28,249 nucleotides of DNA from Ophiothrix spiculata (GCA_000969725.1 JXSR01S073198.1), one strand, 5' to 3'. Counted from the stretch's first letter, positions 12,496 through 23,500 are shown. Numbers and translations: made by a program. Notes: a model not told the origin generated them from the letters alone.

Positions 12496-12698
12496 CACAC
12501 AGAAAAAAGTTGTGTTAAAAAGGAACATGGTTAACAGGTTGGGTTAAATTTTTCACAATGTTGTGTTAAAATTTGACACAATGTTGGATTAAACGTGCAC
12601 CATTACCCTACATTGTGTCAAATTTTACCCAAAATTGTGCAAAATTTAACCCAACCTGTCAACCATGTTCCCTTTTTAACACAACTTATTTCTGTGTG
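12496..12698. mobile_element. Foldback MITE 1, TA-flanked
   Basis: The element is almost one large palindrome. The left arm starts cacacagaaaaaagttgtg, with later strings ggaacatggttaacaggttg and ttgggttaaatttt. The right arm is its reverse complement with only scattered changes, giving inverted repeats of roughly 95 bases. The dinucleotide TA stands on both sides (12494-12495 and 12699-12700). This fits a TA target-site duplication, as made by Tc1/mariner-type transposases. It is non-coding. It is absent at the matching place in units B and C, so it probably inserted after the units separated. Confidence 0.85.
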
Positions 12699-12700
12699 TA

Positions 12701-13026
12701 TCTAGAGTTAATGATGTTCAGAAAATATTCAATAGCTAGCGCGCGATGCCCTGAGGTGAACACGCTCTGTAAGAAATATAAAGCACGATGTGACCTAGAA
12801 TGTTACTCATTTGTCGCATTCGTGATCACACGGCTGTCTGTTTAATGGTTTGTTTAAAGAATTGTAGCACAGTTACCAAGAATCCGCTTTTCTTATCTGC
12901 CATTCCATTGCCGCATACGTGATAATAAGGCCGTCTAAGTTGCTAGTCTAACCAAAGCATGGTGACGCAGTGACAATCAATGTTATTTTTTAAACAAAGT
13001 GTCTTCAACTTTACATAGCTTGGAGT
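12701..13026. other. Non-coding part of unit A
   Basis: Diverged counterpart of the stretches near 17,280-17,480 and 22,770-22,975. They share strings such as 'aatgttactcatttgtcgc'/'aatgctactttgtcg' and 'ttcgtgatc'. I see nothing coding. Confidence 0.45.
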
Positions 13027-13154
13027 TTAGAAAAAAGCTGTAATGTCTGTTGTCTTAACCAAACTTGCAATAAAGTTTATTTGCATCTTGATTAACTTGT
13101 TAGGACAGGATGAAACTGGGTTGACTTGAATGGTGAAGTCATGCAGTAGGAATA
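13027..13154 (-). CDS. Possible second exon of the GluN1-like gene, unit A (candidate)
   Basis: The minus strand has a textbook acceptor just before this point: a pyrimidine run (ctcttactctcgttttccc) and tttag, with the exon starting at 13154. In the frame matching units B and C it reads ...QVNPVSSCPNKLIKMQIN and FIASLVKTTDITAFF, then stops at 13029-13027. That lines up without gaps with the B and C versions over about 34 residues. The pattern (P, short gap, KL, amphipathic helix, short hydrophobic strand) resembles the piece of the amino-terminal domain that follows SDK in GluN1. However, this frame needs one nucleotide from the preceding exon, while the first exon ends on a whole codon. Chance or decay is therefore quite possible. 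Confidence 0.3.
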
Positions 13155-13367
13155 CTAAAGGGAAAACGAGAGTAAGAGGTAAAGGTACAATATCGAATCA
13201 CTAAATACCGTATGTACAAAAAAGAACCACAATATACTGGCAAATTCACCAAATGTGAACTTTAAAACATAATAATGGCCTTGATTGCATGACTTTATGG
13301 TATTTTACCACCGTCGTGTTTTTTTTTCATTAAAAGGTGTGCTGGTTATCAAATAAAGTTCAATTTA

Positions 13368-13811
13368 CCACGTGTATCAAACAAAATTGTGCATGGATTA
13401 AAACTGATTTTGACCTTGATAAAAGCACCAAATCATAATTTTCTTGTCATTGAAGTAAAGCAAATTTAATAAGCTTTCAAATGCAGAAAAAATGGTGGAA
13501 ATCGGATGAAAAATAAGAAAGATATGACCAATTTTGTAAGTACGTCTCTTTTTCTTCCATTCCAATGGGATTTACACAGTTACATATTACATATCACAAT
13601 TACGGGTTATGGCATTATGATAAAAGCTAAAAGTACTCACAAAATTTGTCATATCTTTTTCTTTTTTTTTTATCCGATTTTTATAATTTTTTCTGCATTT
13701 GAAAGCTTATTTAATCTGCTTTACTACAATAACAAGAAAACTATGATTTGGTGCTTTTATCAAGGTCAAAATCAGTTTTAATCCGTGCACAATTTTTTTT
13801 GATACACGTGG
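13368..13811. mobile_element. Foldback MITE 2, TA-flanked
   Basis: The inverted repeats are about 175 bases long. The left arm begins ccacgtgtatcaaacaaaat and runs through ttgaccttgataaaagcacc to the gatatgacc/ttttgtaagtac region. The right arm is the reverse complement ending gatacacgtgg. TA lies on both sides (13366-13367 and 13812-13813), which again fits TA-targeting transposition. The open frame across 13,506-13,781 is an accident of the stem and is not a gene. The element lies in the intron-like space between the first exon and the candidate second exon of unit A and is missing from units B and C. Confidence 0.85.
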
Positions 13812-14539
13812 TATAGTACTTTTACTCTGTATTCGTTGCTTATTGGAATATGACCACTAGCGAATGCAACCTAAAAAGGGGAGTATCAAATATTTTTCTT
13901 TCTTAACAAAGGAGCAGAGCTGTTCGTTTTTTTGACTCAATAAGAGCAAATTATTTATAGTATATGGTATCAAGTAGAAAAATGTTACTGCATCCGATGT
14001 CTACACTTTCGATTTGATAAATAAATCAAGGACGACAACGATTTTGTGAACAATATTAACATATTTTCGTATGAATGATATGATTGAGAAACTTTACCAT
14101 TATTGTCCTTTCAGCTAAATACATGAATTTGGGATCAATATTAACTTTATTTTAATCGATCAATACATGAATTTGGTAAAAACCTATGTAATTATATAAA
14201 ATTCGCATGTTGAAGAAACAATTGTATTTATTTCTACTTTCCTGATGATGCAGATAAGACAAAGTCTTTTGGTTTAAAAACTTGATAAAAGGAACGCAAG
14301 TTTCAATCAAGTGAAAGACAGAGTTTCTAATCTTGTAAACAAAATCTTTTTGTCTAAAAGTGCTAAAGAAAAATGAAATAAAAAACTAACGAATAATTGA
14401 TGTACCTTGATCAAAAGATTATAGTGACAGCTATGAAGACATTAAGATTGAGATAAGAATGTTCGTCAAACGTCATAATCTGTACGTGTGATATATCTAC
14501 ATAATCTCATCATCGGAGTTTCATTGTAGTAACTCTTAC

Positions 14540-14932
14540 CTTATCCGAGAATATTGACTCCCTCGCTGTAATTCCAATAACTGGTATACTGTAAAATCCA
14601 CAGGTATAAGACACAGACACGGATGACAAATAAAAGTCTTTAGTATGACTTGAAATCACTGCATACACTTGTTTTGGTATCAAATCTTCACACACAGTAA
14701 GAGCTGACTGGATTGGGTTATTATCCATTACGATGGATGTGACATTGAACACAGCATCTTTTGGAGGAACCAAACTATTTTCATTTAAATCTAAGATTGC
14801 TTCCTCTAGTTCCGATTTCTCTTCATCCGTACTTAACATAGCACCTATCATGATGGCTTTGGGATTAACATTCAAGTAATGAGAACTGAAAATAAGAAAT
14901 GCCAATACTTTAGCAAACATGTTCAAATTCAT
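14540..14932 (-). CDS. GluN1-like NMDA receptor first coding exon, copy A (partial gene)
   Basis: This encodes 131 residues up to a splice donor (AAG followed by GTAAGA), so it is the 5' end of a larger gene. It starts MNLNMFAKVLAFLIF, a signal peptide. It then gives the first lobe of the receptor's extracellular amino-terminal domain: IMIGAMLST, a glycosylation site FNVTS, VCEDLIPKQVYAVISSH, and SYTCGFYSIPV leading to SIFSDK. These are close to GluN1 (IGAVLST, VCEDLISSQVYAI, SYTAGFYRIPV, SIYSDK). GluN1 is the glycine-binding subunit of NMDA receptors at the cell surface. In copies B and C translation can start four codons earlier, but here that ATG is ATA, so the next ATG (14932) is used. 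The mature part is identical to B and C. No pore or ligand-binding exons are present nearby. Confidence 0.88.
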
Positions 14933-15076
14933 TTTATTTTCTATCAATATTGCGCTGACATTTGAAATGGATTACAATTTCACTGTGTCGGTTTTTCAAT
15001 TACCAAGAAAGAGCAACCTTAATCACTCAAGAAATGTAGAAGATGTAATTGTAAATCCAACCTAGCAGAAGTGCCA

Positions 15077-15242
15077 TTAACAATTGCCAACTGACACGCC
15101 AATATTAACAAGGGTATTTCCATCCTGTTCTCCGGATTCTGCTACAATTGACTCCTCCGTTGTTATGTTTGACAAAGTAAGGTCGTTGCTCAAGTATTCC
15201 AACGTGGTTTTGTTTGCACAGGCTTCAAACTCAATTCCAAAT
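15077..15242 (-). CDS. Putative terminal exon X, copy A (54 codons behind an acceptor-like site)
   Basis: On the minus strand cttatttatag is followed by an open frame beginning FGIEFEACANKTTLEYL and continuing NDLTLSNITTEES to GNTLVNIGVSVGNC and a TAA (15079-15077). It has N-x-T/S sites (NKT, NIT), so an extracellular location would fit. I do not recognise a domain. It lies about 130 bases before the GluN1-like first exon, so it could be the last exon of an upstream gene, perhaps of the neighbouring copy, or a 5' untranslated exon. In-phase reading needs two nucleotides from a preceding exon. Against it, most changes between copies alter residues and copy C has a frameshift. Confidence 0.35.
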
Positions 15243-15480
15243 CTATAAATAAGTAATGTTACATGTTAGCCATTTCGTGATAACTCTACAATCCGGTTGC
15301 ATAACGTGACAGGCAGTCGGAAAATACAAGTTGTGATGAACCCAAACATGTCACATCGAATCTTATCAACATGATCAAGTCGTATATATTGCACTGACTT
15401 GCTTAATTATTTGTAGCTTCTCATCCAAGATTAAATCCCAAATACTCCGTACGTGCTTTGTCTTACACTTATTAACCCAA

Positions 15481-16049
15481 ATTGCATTTGTTAGCATCCT
15501 CGCATTGCATTGCACACAATATTAAAAACCACTGATCAGAATGCGCTAGACATTCGTCTGTGCGAGACTAAACTTTCATCTTAACTGAACAAAAGAGACA
15601 GAGAGAGAAGAAGGTTCACTTAAAGCGATAACTCTATACTGCCACCGTCGAGAGGCACGAGGTGTGTGTTTTTATCTTGTATATGAAGGAATCACCCAAT
15701 CTTATTAGAGAGAAACTGTGCGCATCCTCCATCGCTAGCTCAGTTTATAAGATTCAGGGCTGTTGGCGTACACTTCAATTGTATTAGATTTAATTTACTT
15801 CGAGCGGTTTTGTTTCAATGGAAAACATGTAGGTACGTACGTTCAATTCTGTTTTTAGCAATTTGACATCTTTCGCTTATAAATTCCGTGATTATAAGTG
15901 ACCTATACTAAGGAACAAACTGCAAGCATCTGAGAATGTTTTCAAAACTTATGCTGTTGAGTTTTATCTTGTACTTAAAAGTCTGCGTGTTCCATCAGAT
16001 TCATGGTATCACAGATTTATATATCCTCACTTCAACAACATAGGTTTGA
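15481..16049. repeat. 569-bp block identical between units A and B
   Basis: By eye every base matches 20252-20820 of unit B, with equal length. The flanks to the left are only about 97% alike, and a 44-base deletion in A lies right at the left edge. The right edge is abrupt: at 16050 the sequence jumps back to the start of a block already present at 15688. I see no gene. Tandem block copies: 15688-16049 and 16050-16407. Confidence 0.85.
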
Positions 16050-16407
16050 GGAATCACCCATCTTATTAGAGAGAAACTGTGCGCATCCTCCGCCGCTAGC
16101 TCAGTTTATAAGATTCATGGCTGGTGGCGTACACTTCAACTGTATTAGATTTAATTTACTTCGAGCGGGGTTTTTTTTTCAATGGAAAGCATGTAGGTAC
16201 GTTCAATTTTGTTTTTGGCAATCGTTTATATACCGTATTGTGTGATTATAAGTTACCTATAATAAGGAACGAACTGCAAGCATCTGAGAATGTTTTCAAA
16301 ACTAATGCTGTTGAGTTTTATCTTGTACTTAAAAGTCTGCGTGTTAAATCAGATTCATGGTATTAATCACAGATTCATATATCCTCACTGCAATAACATA
16401 GGTAAGA
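15688..16407. repeat. Direct tandem duplication of a 360-bp block in unit A
   Basis: Copy 1 (15688-16049) and copy 2 (16050-16407) both start ggaatcaccc and run through gctagctcagtttataagat and ctgcaagcatctgagaatg to the 'tcctcact' and 'acataggt' strings. They differ at many sites, whereas copy 1 equals unit B. Copy 2 shares some variants with unit C (ccgctagctcag, ggctggtggcg). Unit B has one copy only. It is non-coding; the open frames across 16,003-16,366 are accidental. Confidence 0.85.
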
Positions 16408-17975
16408 GGATTTCTGGTGTTATGTGAATGTGTATTTGATTACGCGAGGAAAAATATTTTATTCAATCGAACCATGCTCTGTGTGAAATATGCAGATATA
16501 TAAAGATGTTTAGTAATAAGGGAGTTAAAAAGTTTAAAGACAGAAAAAAATTAATATAGGTGTCGATAGTTCAAAACATTTTATATTTATTTTATTTTTT
16601 TTTAAATTTCAACCTCTGATTTCTTAACAAAATCAGAAATGATAAGTTTGGAATCACAGGGATGTTTTAACATCATTGATTTCTGAAAATAACACCAGGC
16701 CATGAGGGATTTTAAAGTGATTGGTTGCAGCGTGTTTGTGATCAATGTAGGTAGGAAAAAACGTTGGTTCACACTACATATACAGTATATTTTTAAATAT
16801 AGACGGTTGCTGAAATATGGCCACTGGTTGTCTTTGAATATTCGTTTAAACGAGAGGGATTTGTTTGTATCGTCTTGTTTTCTTCAGTACAATTTAGGTT
16901 GATCGTAAGTTACGATAAGATGGGAACAGAATCAATTAACACCTATAATAGTTCTACGTTCAAATCTCGCTACTATTGAAATAATAAACAAATATCCCTA
17001 ACCAGGTACATCGTGAAATAAAAATAAATCAAAGGTTCCCTACTTTTGTGATAAGATCACGTTCGAAATATTTAATGGTTTTTTTGTTATCATATCAACA
17101 TCTTAAGTATTATGTAACCAATATCAACGCCTTTTTACCGGGATTTTTATTCCGAACCTGTTCATTTGATCTTGAAGAATGAGTATTGCGAATGATAAAA
17201 TACTTACATACCAACAGTTTTAGGCCACAACAGATCCATCTAAATCATATATAGTTATTATTGTTCAGCAATTTTCTGAAATGTTATACATCAAGTGAAA
17301 TGTTACTTTGTCTTTAAGCTATTATTTTGTCGCTTTCGTGATTAGGAGATCGTCTGCTTGATTGTCTTTAACAACATAGTAACACCGTGACCGAGAATGC
17401 TACTTTGTCGTTCAGCTATCTCTTTATATCATTCGTGATCGCAAAACTGTCTGGTTGATAAATCTAAATAATTATTCCCCTCCGACAAAAAAAGTAAAAT
17501 AGCATGATTTTAAGGCAGGTTATTGCATTACCACATTATCTACCATGTCCCTAATAATGCTTATTGTGACACTTGTTGTTACTACTATTGGTTTCAAAAA
17601 ATAAATGTCGTTGTGGTAAAAAAAAAAATCTGAACAAAAATGAAGAGGACAAGCCAAGACTTGGTTACGACACAGCCAATATATTATTGTCTGGTGATGT
17701 TAACATTATGTAACTAGTAACAAGCACGGAAGGCCTAGTTTACAACAGATTGTTGAGCAGGTGATTTGGTTCGAGATTCATTAGACGTGTTTTAGGTAAC
17801 AACACTGAGGGTAAAACAGGTGTAATGTCTAGTCGAAATATACTGCCGAGTATCTCGGGTATTATACTGCATCGTGTTTTCAATATTGAAACATTTGCCT
17901 TGTTGTAATTTTAAATATTTCACATTTTGTCTTTTTTGTGAAATAATCAAATTTTCGTAATAAGGATTTGAACTC

Positions 17976-18104
17976 TACATAGATAGCTATGTGCATTTTC
18001 TCAAATATCTTCGAAAGAATGTTTATAATTCTCATCATTAACTTGTTAGGATAGAAGGAAAGTAGATTGACTTGATTTGGGTAACTTACGGCATCATATT
18101 GAAT
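17976..18104 (-). CDS. Possible second exon of the GluN1-like gene, unit B (candidate)
   Basis: The frame reads IQYDAVSYPNQVNLLSF, then YPNKLMMRIINIL and SKIFEKMHIAIYV. It resembles the helix-plus-strand piece that follows SDK in class-I periplasmic-binding-protein folds such as the glutamate receptor amino-terminal domain (YPxFxRTxPSD, helix, VAVIY). The frame stays open in unit C with an in-frame 12-base difference and in a diverged form in unit A. That is mild support for coding. Against it, no pyrimidine-rich acceptor precedes it in this copy, and the only phase-0 AG (gagcaag before ATT) is poor. Nothing recognisable follows IAIYV. Confidence 0.3.
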
Positions 18105-18556
18105 CTTGCTCTTATCATTTATGATAAATGCATTACAGTGTAATGAAAATATCAGCATAATTTTCAACTGCGCATTGAATTCAAGTCTTCTTGTAAGTTA
18201 ACATTGCAGTGTACATAAAATCAACATGCAATATTCTTACAAGTTTTTGAATTGGCTTACAGAATTCACCCGACATCAATTGATGCTGAAATTTGGACTT
18301 TGATTCAACATATGCTTAGCAGAATAGACGAGAAATGGTTACTTTTACCGTAGATTCTATGATATGTTTCTCAGATTCGTTTTTAAACCATTAACCGTTG
18401 ATTGTTACTCATCTGATAAGTTGTAAAAACCATACTGTGAGATTGTTTTCTAATAACCCTAGAACATTCTTGTTATAGAATACGTAGATGCACGCGCCCA
18501 AGAGAATAATATATATACCGTATTTGATGAATGTGTCTCGTAAATATTCACAGATA

Positions 18557-18587
18557 CAGCTCATTTGTGACGTCAACAAATGAGCTG
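18557..18587. promoter_or_regulatory. Palindrome with a CRE-like centre (unit B)
   Basis: CAGCTCATTTGT and ACAAATGAGCTG are perfect 12-base inverted arms around GACGTCA. The centre overlaps TGACGTCA, the consensus site for CREB/ATF factors. It lies about 680 bases downstream of the copy B first exon, on the intron side. It is kept in unit C. It may be a regulatory site or simply a hairpin; I cannot tell from sequence alone. Confidence 0.45.
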
Positions 18588-19266
18588 AGCTGCTCCCTTT
18601 TTGACTCAACAAACTTTTTCATATACAGTACTAAAATAGTTAAGTCTCAAATTATGACTCACTATCAAATATGATAAATTTGAACGATAATCGAAATAAG
18701 TTAACATAAATAATATGATTGGAACAATTAACCCACAATTAATCAAAATACATTTTTCTGAAATTATATCGTTGCATCTAAATGTCTCTGAATAATTGGT
18801 AACTACACGAGCTGGTGAAAAAAATTTGTGAGAAACAATTAAAGTTTACTGCATTTCATAAAATTAAAGATAAAAATATCTCCAAGTTGTTTCTTGGACT
18901 CAAATAAAGGCAAGTTTCATCAGCTACTAATGGAAAAACGAAAAAGAGAATTTTAACAAGTTTCTAATCGTGTAAAAATCTTGGATACTGGTAGTTAAAA
19001 CTTTGCAGTGTTTGTTTTAACCTTTAATTTGTATGAAAAGCCTGATAGTAAATTCTGAACAGCTGTTTTGCCTTGTGAAATAATATACAAATAAAAAAAC
19101 ATGTATATAAAAACCAAATCAGTCAGTTTCCATTGATTTACAGATCAAAGTATCAGTTTGAAAGAAATGAGATTGGGATTAGAATATTCGTCGAATATTA
19201 TACTCTGTATGATATATCTACACAATAATAATCTCTGCATCAAAGATTCAATTGAACTACTCTTAC

Positions 19267-19671
19267 CTTATCCGAGAAAATAGACTCCCTCGCTGTAATT
19301 CCAATAACTGGTATACTGTAAAATCCACAGGTATAAGACACAGACACGGATGACAAATAAAAGTCTTTGGTATGACTTGAAATCACTGCATACACTTGTT
19401 TTGGTATCAAATCTTCACACACAGTAAGAGCTGACTGGATTGGGTTATTATCCATTACGATGGATGTGACATTGAACACAGCATCTTTTGGAGGAACCAA
19501 ACTATTTTCATTTAAATCTAAGATTGCTTCTTCTAGTTCCGATTTCTCTTCATCCGTACTTAACATAGCACCTATCATGATGGCTTTGGGATTAACATTC
19601 AAGTAATGAGAACTGAAAATAAGAAATGCCAATACTTTAGCACACATGTTCAAATTCATTTTATTTTCCAT
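19267..19671 (-). CDS. GluN1-like NMDA receptor first coding exon, copy B (partial gene)
   Basis: 135 codons from ATG (19671) to AAG, followed directly by the donor GTAAGA (19266 and lower). The start is MENKMNLNMCAKVLAF; an in-frame stop lies upstream and there is no earlier ATG. Residues 1-24 form a signal peptide. From NPKAIMIGAMLST on it matches the amino-terminal domain of GluN1. There is an N-glycosylation site at Asn67 (NVT). Cys85 in VCEDL corresponds to the cysteine that forms a conserved disulfide in GluN1. Cys115 (SYTCGFY) is where GluN1 usually has alanine. It differs from copy C only by two synonymous changes near the donor. The rest of the gene is not visible in the window; downstream exons would lie at lower coordinates. 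Confidence 0.9.
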
Positions 19672-19803
19672 CGATATTACGCTGACATTTGAAATGGATT
19701 TCGATTTCACTCTGTCGGTTTTTCAATTACCAAGAAAGAACAACTTTAATCACTCAAGAGATGTAGAAGATGTAATTGTAAATCCAACCTAGCAGAAAAG
19801 TCA

Positions 19804-19969
19804 TTAACAATTGCCAACTGACAGGCCAATATTAACAAGGGTATTTCCATCCTGTTCTCCGGATTCTGCTGCAATTGACTCCTCCGTTGTTATGTTTGAC
19901 AAGGTAAGGTCGTTGCTAAAGTATTCCAACGTGGTTTTGTTTGCACAGACTTCAAACTCAATTCCAAAT
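19804..19969 (-). CDS. Putative terminal exon X, copy B
   Basis: The same arrangement as in unit A: tttatag, then a frame starting FGIEFEVCANKTTLEYF and ending ISVGNC-like (NIGLSVGNC), with a stop at 19806-19804. Compared with copy A there are four residue changes (A to V, L to F, V to A, V to L) and one silent change. That is not what strong purifying selection would give. Its function is not recognised. It is either a real last exon of an upstream gene copy, part of a 5' untranslated exon, or non-coding. Confidence 0.33.
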
Positions 19970-22900
19970 CTATAAATAAGTAATGTTACACGTTAGCCAT
20001 TTCGTGATAACTCTACAATCCGGTTGCATAACGTGACAGGCAGTCGGAAAATATAAGTTGTGATGAACCCAAACATGTCACATCGAATCTAATCAACATG
20101 ATCAAATCGTATACATCGCACTGACTTGCTTAATTATTTGTAGTTTCTTATCTAAGATTAAATCCCAAATACTCCGTACGTGCTTTGTCTTACTCTTATT
20201 AACCCAAATATAAAGTCGCCAAATATTTCCTTTATCAATCCCGAACTGTAAATTGCATTTGTTAGCATCCTCGCATTGCATTGCACACAATATTAAAAAC
20301 CACTGATCAGAATGCGCTAGACATTCGTCTGTGCGAGACTAAACTTTCATCTTAACTGAACAAAAGAGACAGAGAGAGAAGAAGGTTCACTTAAAGCGAT
20401 AACTCTATACTGCCACCGTCGAGAGGCACGAGGTGTGTGTTTTTATCTTGTATATGAAGGAATCACCCAATCTTATTAGAGAGAAACTGTGCGCATCCTC
20501 CATCGCTAGCTCAGTTTATAAGATTCAGGGCTGTTGGCGTACACTTCAATTGTATTAGATTTAATTTACTTCGAGCGGTTTTGTTTCAATGGAAAACATG
20601 TAGGTACGTACGTTCAATTCTGTTTTTAGCAATTTGACATCTTTCGCTTATAAATTCCGTGATTATAAGTGACCTATACTAAGGAACAAACTGCAAGCAT
20701 CTGAGAATGTTTTCAAAACTTATGCTGTTGAGTTTTATCTTGTACTTAAAAGTCTGCGTGTTCCATCAGATTCATGGTATCACAGATTTATATATCCTCA
20801 CTTCAACAACATAGGTTTGAGGATTTCTGGTGTTATGTGAATGTGTGTTTGATTACGCGAGGAAAAATATTACATGTATATTCTATCGAACCATGCTCTA
20901 TGTGAAATATGCAGATATATAAAGATGTTTAGTGATAGGGAGTTTAAAAGTTTAAAGACAGAAAAATTAATACAGGTGTCGATAGTTTAAACAGTAAATA
21001 TTTATTTTATTTACAATTTCAACCTCTGATTTCTTAACAAAATCAGAAATGATAAGCTTGGAATCACAGGGATTGATTTCTGACAATAACACTAAGCCAT
21101 GAGGGATTTTAAAGTGATTGATTGCAGCGTTTTTGTGATCAATGTATATGGGTAGGAAAAAACCGTTGGTTTACACTATATATATTGTATATTTTTTCAA
21201 TATAGACGAGTGCTGAATATGACCACTGGTTGTCTTTTGAATATTCGTTTAAACGAGAGGTACTTTTTTTTTTGTATCGTCTTATTTTCTTCAGTACAAT
21301 TTACGTTGGTCGTAAGTTACGATAAGATGGGAGCAGAATCAAGTAACAGTTTTGATAGTTCTACTTTCAATTCTCGATTTCTATTCATCAACGGTAGACA
21401 ACATCATAAGTAATGAAACGACGAAGGGAAACTTTCCAAATGCAATCAGAAAAAAGTTAAACGATATTAAATTAGTCACAAAGATATGAGTGTAGATTTT
21501 ATCGGGGTAATTTAGAATTATGCTCCATAACCGACTACAGTCGCATGGTGTTTAAAACGAGATGTCCCCATTTTCCTTGGCAGGTGTTCATTTAGGTCCT
21601 TGGTTATTCTAGAGGTAGTCTAAAACTGAGTTACAGCATCGCATGATGACCTTTAGGTGGTCACGTCCGTTTTATTTGAAAGAACATTCGCGTCGTGGCT
21701 GAGTAGCCTACCTTTCTTATTGTCTGGCTTCAAGTATTGTGCTTGAGTCGACACGCTCGCAATCCTGACACTGCTTGGTATATAGTTTAACTAAATTTAA
21801 TGATCATGCTTATTTTATGAGATTTATCTTTTAACAAGTGTCTTAAACATCCGTGAATCTACTTAGCGCATATGTGGCAGGATGTAAATGATCTCAAGCA
21901 AAGTATTTATTGCTTTTTACTTTTAATCATCCTTCCTTTTTTAAAGTGTTTCACCTCCAACACAATTGATTTTATTCCAAAAGTGTTCACGGTGATCTCA
22001 TGTTGTCTACCCTCTCCCTGAAACGTCAGAGGATATATAAAAGGTTAAATTTTAAACAACAACGTCATATACAATGGTATAAGTATAACAAAAGTCAAAA
22101 CGGCAAAATGTTAAACAATGTCGAATGATAAAACGTCTCAAGATCTTGGGAATGGCCCTTGTCAGTAAATGAAGGCAAGTTTAAGTACTTTTTGATTAGG
22201 TGTAACTTTTATGTGATTACAGTCTTACAAGTACATTGTAGTCTACAATAATGAAAAATGTATAGGTCTTGAGACAGATAGATCAGTCAAATAACATGAA
22301 TGAAAAACAATATCAGACTGTAGTTAAGCTTGCTGTATAACAACTAATATCAAACCAACATACTCTTTTTAAGTTAGTATCCCGTTAATAAAAGTCTCCA
22401 TCTGCAAATTCCAGCAAGGCATTCGATAAAAGAGGCCGTAAGAACTCGCCACTACAATGCATATTGCTAATATAAATAAATTATTATAATAGTACAAAAA
22501 TCACTCTAACCATGGTGTATCATGAAATAAAAATAAATCAAAGGTTCCCTAACGTACCTTTTGTGATATGATCATGTTCGAAATGTTTACTGTTTTTGTT
22601 GTAATCATATCAACATCTATAGTATTATGTAACCAACATTAACGTCTTTTATACCGGGCTTTTCATTTCGAACCTGTTCCTTTGATCTAAAAACCAGCAA
22701 TTTTAGGCCACAGCAGATCCATCTGAATGCTGTTATTATTGTTCAGCAATTTTCTGAAATTGTATACATCTAATGAGCAGCTTTGTTTGAAGCATAGCTC
22801 AATGGCCGAAAATGCTACTCTGTCGTCCAGCTATCTCCTTGTCGCTTCGTGATCAGGAGATCGTCTGCTTGATTGTCTTTAACACCATTGTAACACCGTG

Positions 22901-23500
22901 ACCGAAAATGCTACTTTGTAGTTCAATTATCTCTTTATATCATTCGTGATCGCAAGACCGTCTGGTTGATAAATCTAAATTATTATTCCCCTTCGACAAA
23001 AAAAGTAAAATGGCATGATTTTTACGGCAGGTTATTGTCACACTATCTACCATGTCCCTAATATTGCTTATTGTGACACTTGTTGTTATGTTACTACTAT
23101 TGGTTTTATCAAATACATAGTTGTGGTAAAAAATCTGAACAAAAATCAAGAGAACAAGCCAAGACTGAGTTACTGCACAACCAACATATTATTGTCTGGT
23201 GATGATAGCATTATGTAACTAGTAACTAGCACGGAGGGCCTAGTTTACAACAGATTGTTGAGCAGGTGATTTGGTTCGAGATTCATTAGGCGTGTTTTAG
23301 GTAACAACACTGCGGGTAAAACAGGTGCAATGTCTAGTCTAAATATACTACCAAGTATCTCAGGTATTATACTGCATCATGTTTTCAATATTGAAACATT
23401 TACTTGCTGTAATTTTACATATTTCATATTTTGTCTTTTTTGTGAAATAATCAAATTTTCATGATGAGGATTTTAAATCTAATTTGACAGTATCTAACCC

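Larger units (their letters stand above)
16408..20820. repeat. Unit B, tandem segmental repeat (about 4.4 kb)
   Basis: It starts with ggatttctggtgttatgtga, the same string that opens unit C at 20821. Relative to unit C it lacks about 1.1 kb, namely the stretch matching 21,390-22,490. From 16,408 to 17,975 I see no gene. Between 18,105 and 19,266 the only marked feature is a palindrome. Between 19,970 and 20,820 I see nothing coding; the open frame at 20,102-20,290 has a stop in the same place in unit C. Confidence 0.85.

Noticed and set aside
12573..12845. Plus-strand open frame of 90 codons
   Set aside because: It starts inside a foldback element and runs out into unrelated flank; composition is not gene-like.
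13506..13781. Plus-strand open frame of 91 codons
   Set aside because: It runs across the two arms of a foldback element and has no recognisable content.
15734..15850. A-box-like tagctcagtttataaga and B-box-like gttcaattc, as in a tRNA or SINE
   Set aside because: The two boxes are about 100 bases apart, far more than a tRNA or usual SINE spacing, and no acceptor stem pairs.
16003..16366. Two overlapping plus-strand open frames of 80 codons
   Set aside because: They span a tandem duplication junction and are not kept in the matching block of units B and C.
18409..18612. Minus-strand open frame of 67 codons with a hydrophobic stretch, downstream of the copy B first exon
   Set aside because: The matching sequence in unit C has an extra base early on and a stop soon after, so the frame is not kept. 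Part of it is simply the palindrome.
14540..19969. Direct splicing of the first exon to the FGIEFE frame as a two-exon gene
   Set aside because: The first exon ends on a whole codon while this frame needs two added nucleotides; direct joining gives a stop after three codons, so at least one further exon would be required.
20102..20290. Minus-strand open frame of 62 codons in unit B
   Set aside because: Unit C has an in-frame stop at the same place and unit A lacks 44 bases of it.
22940..23218. Open frames on both strands overlapping each other
   Set aside because: The matching unit B sequence has indels that break the frames; no domain pattern.
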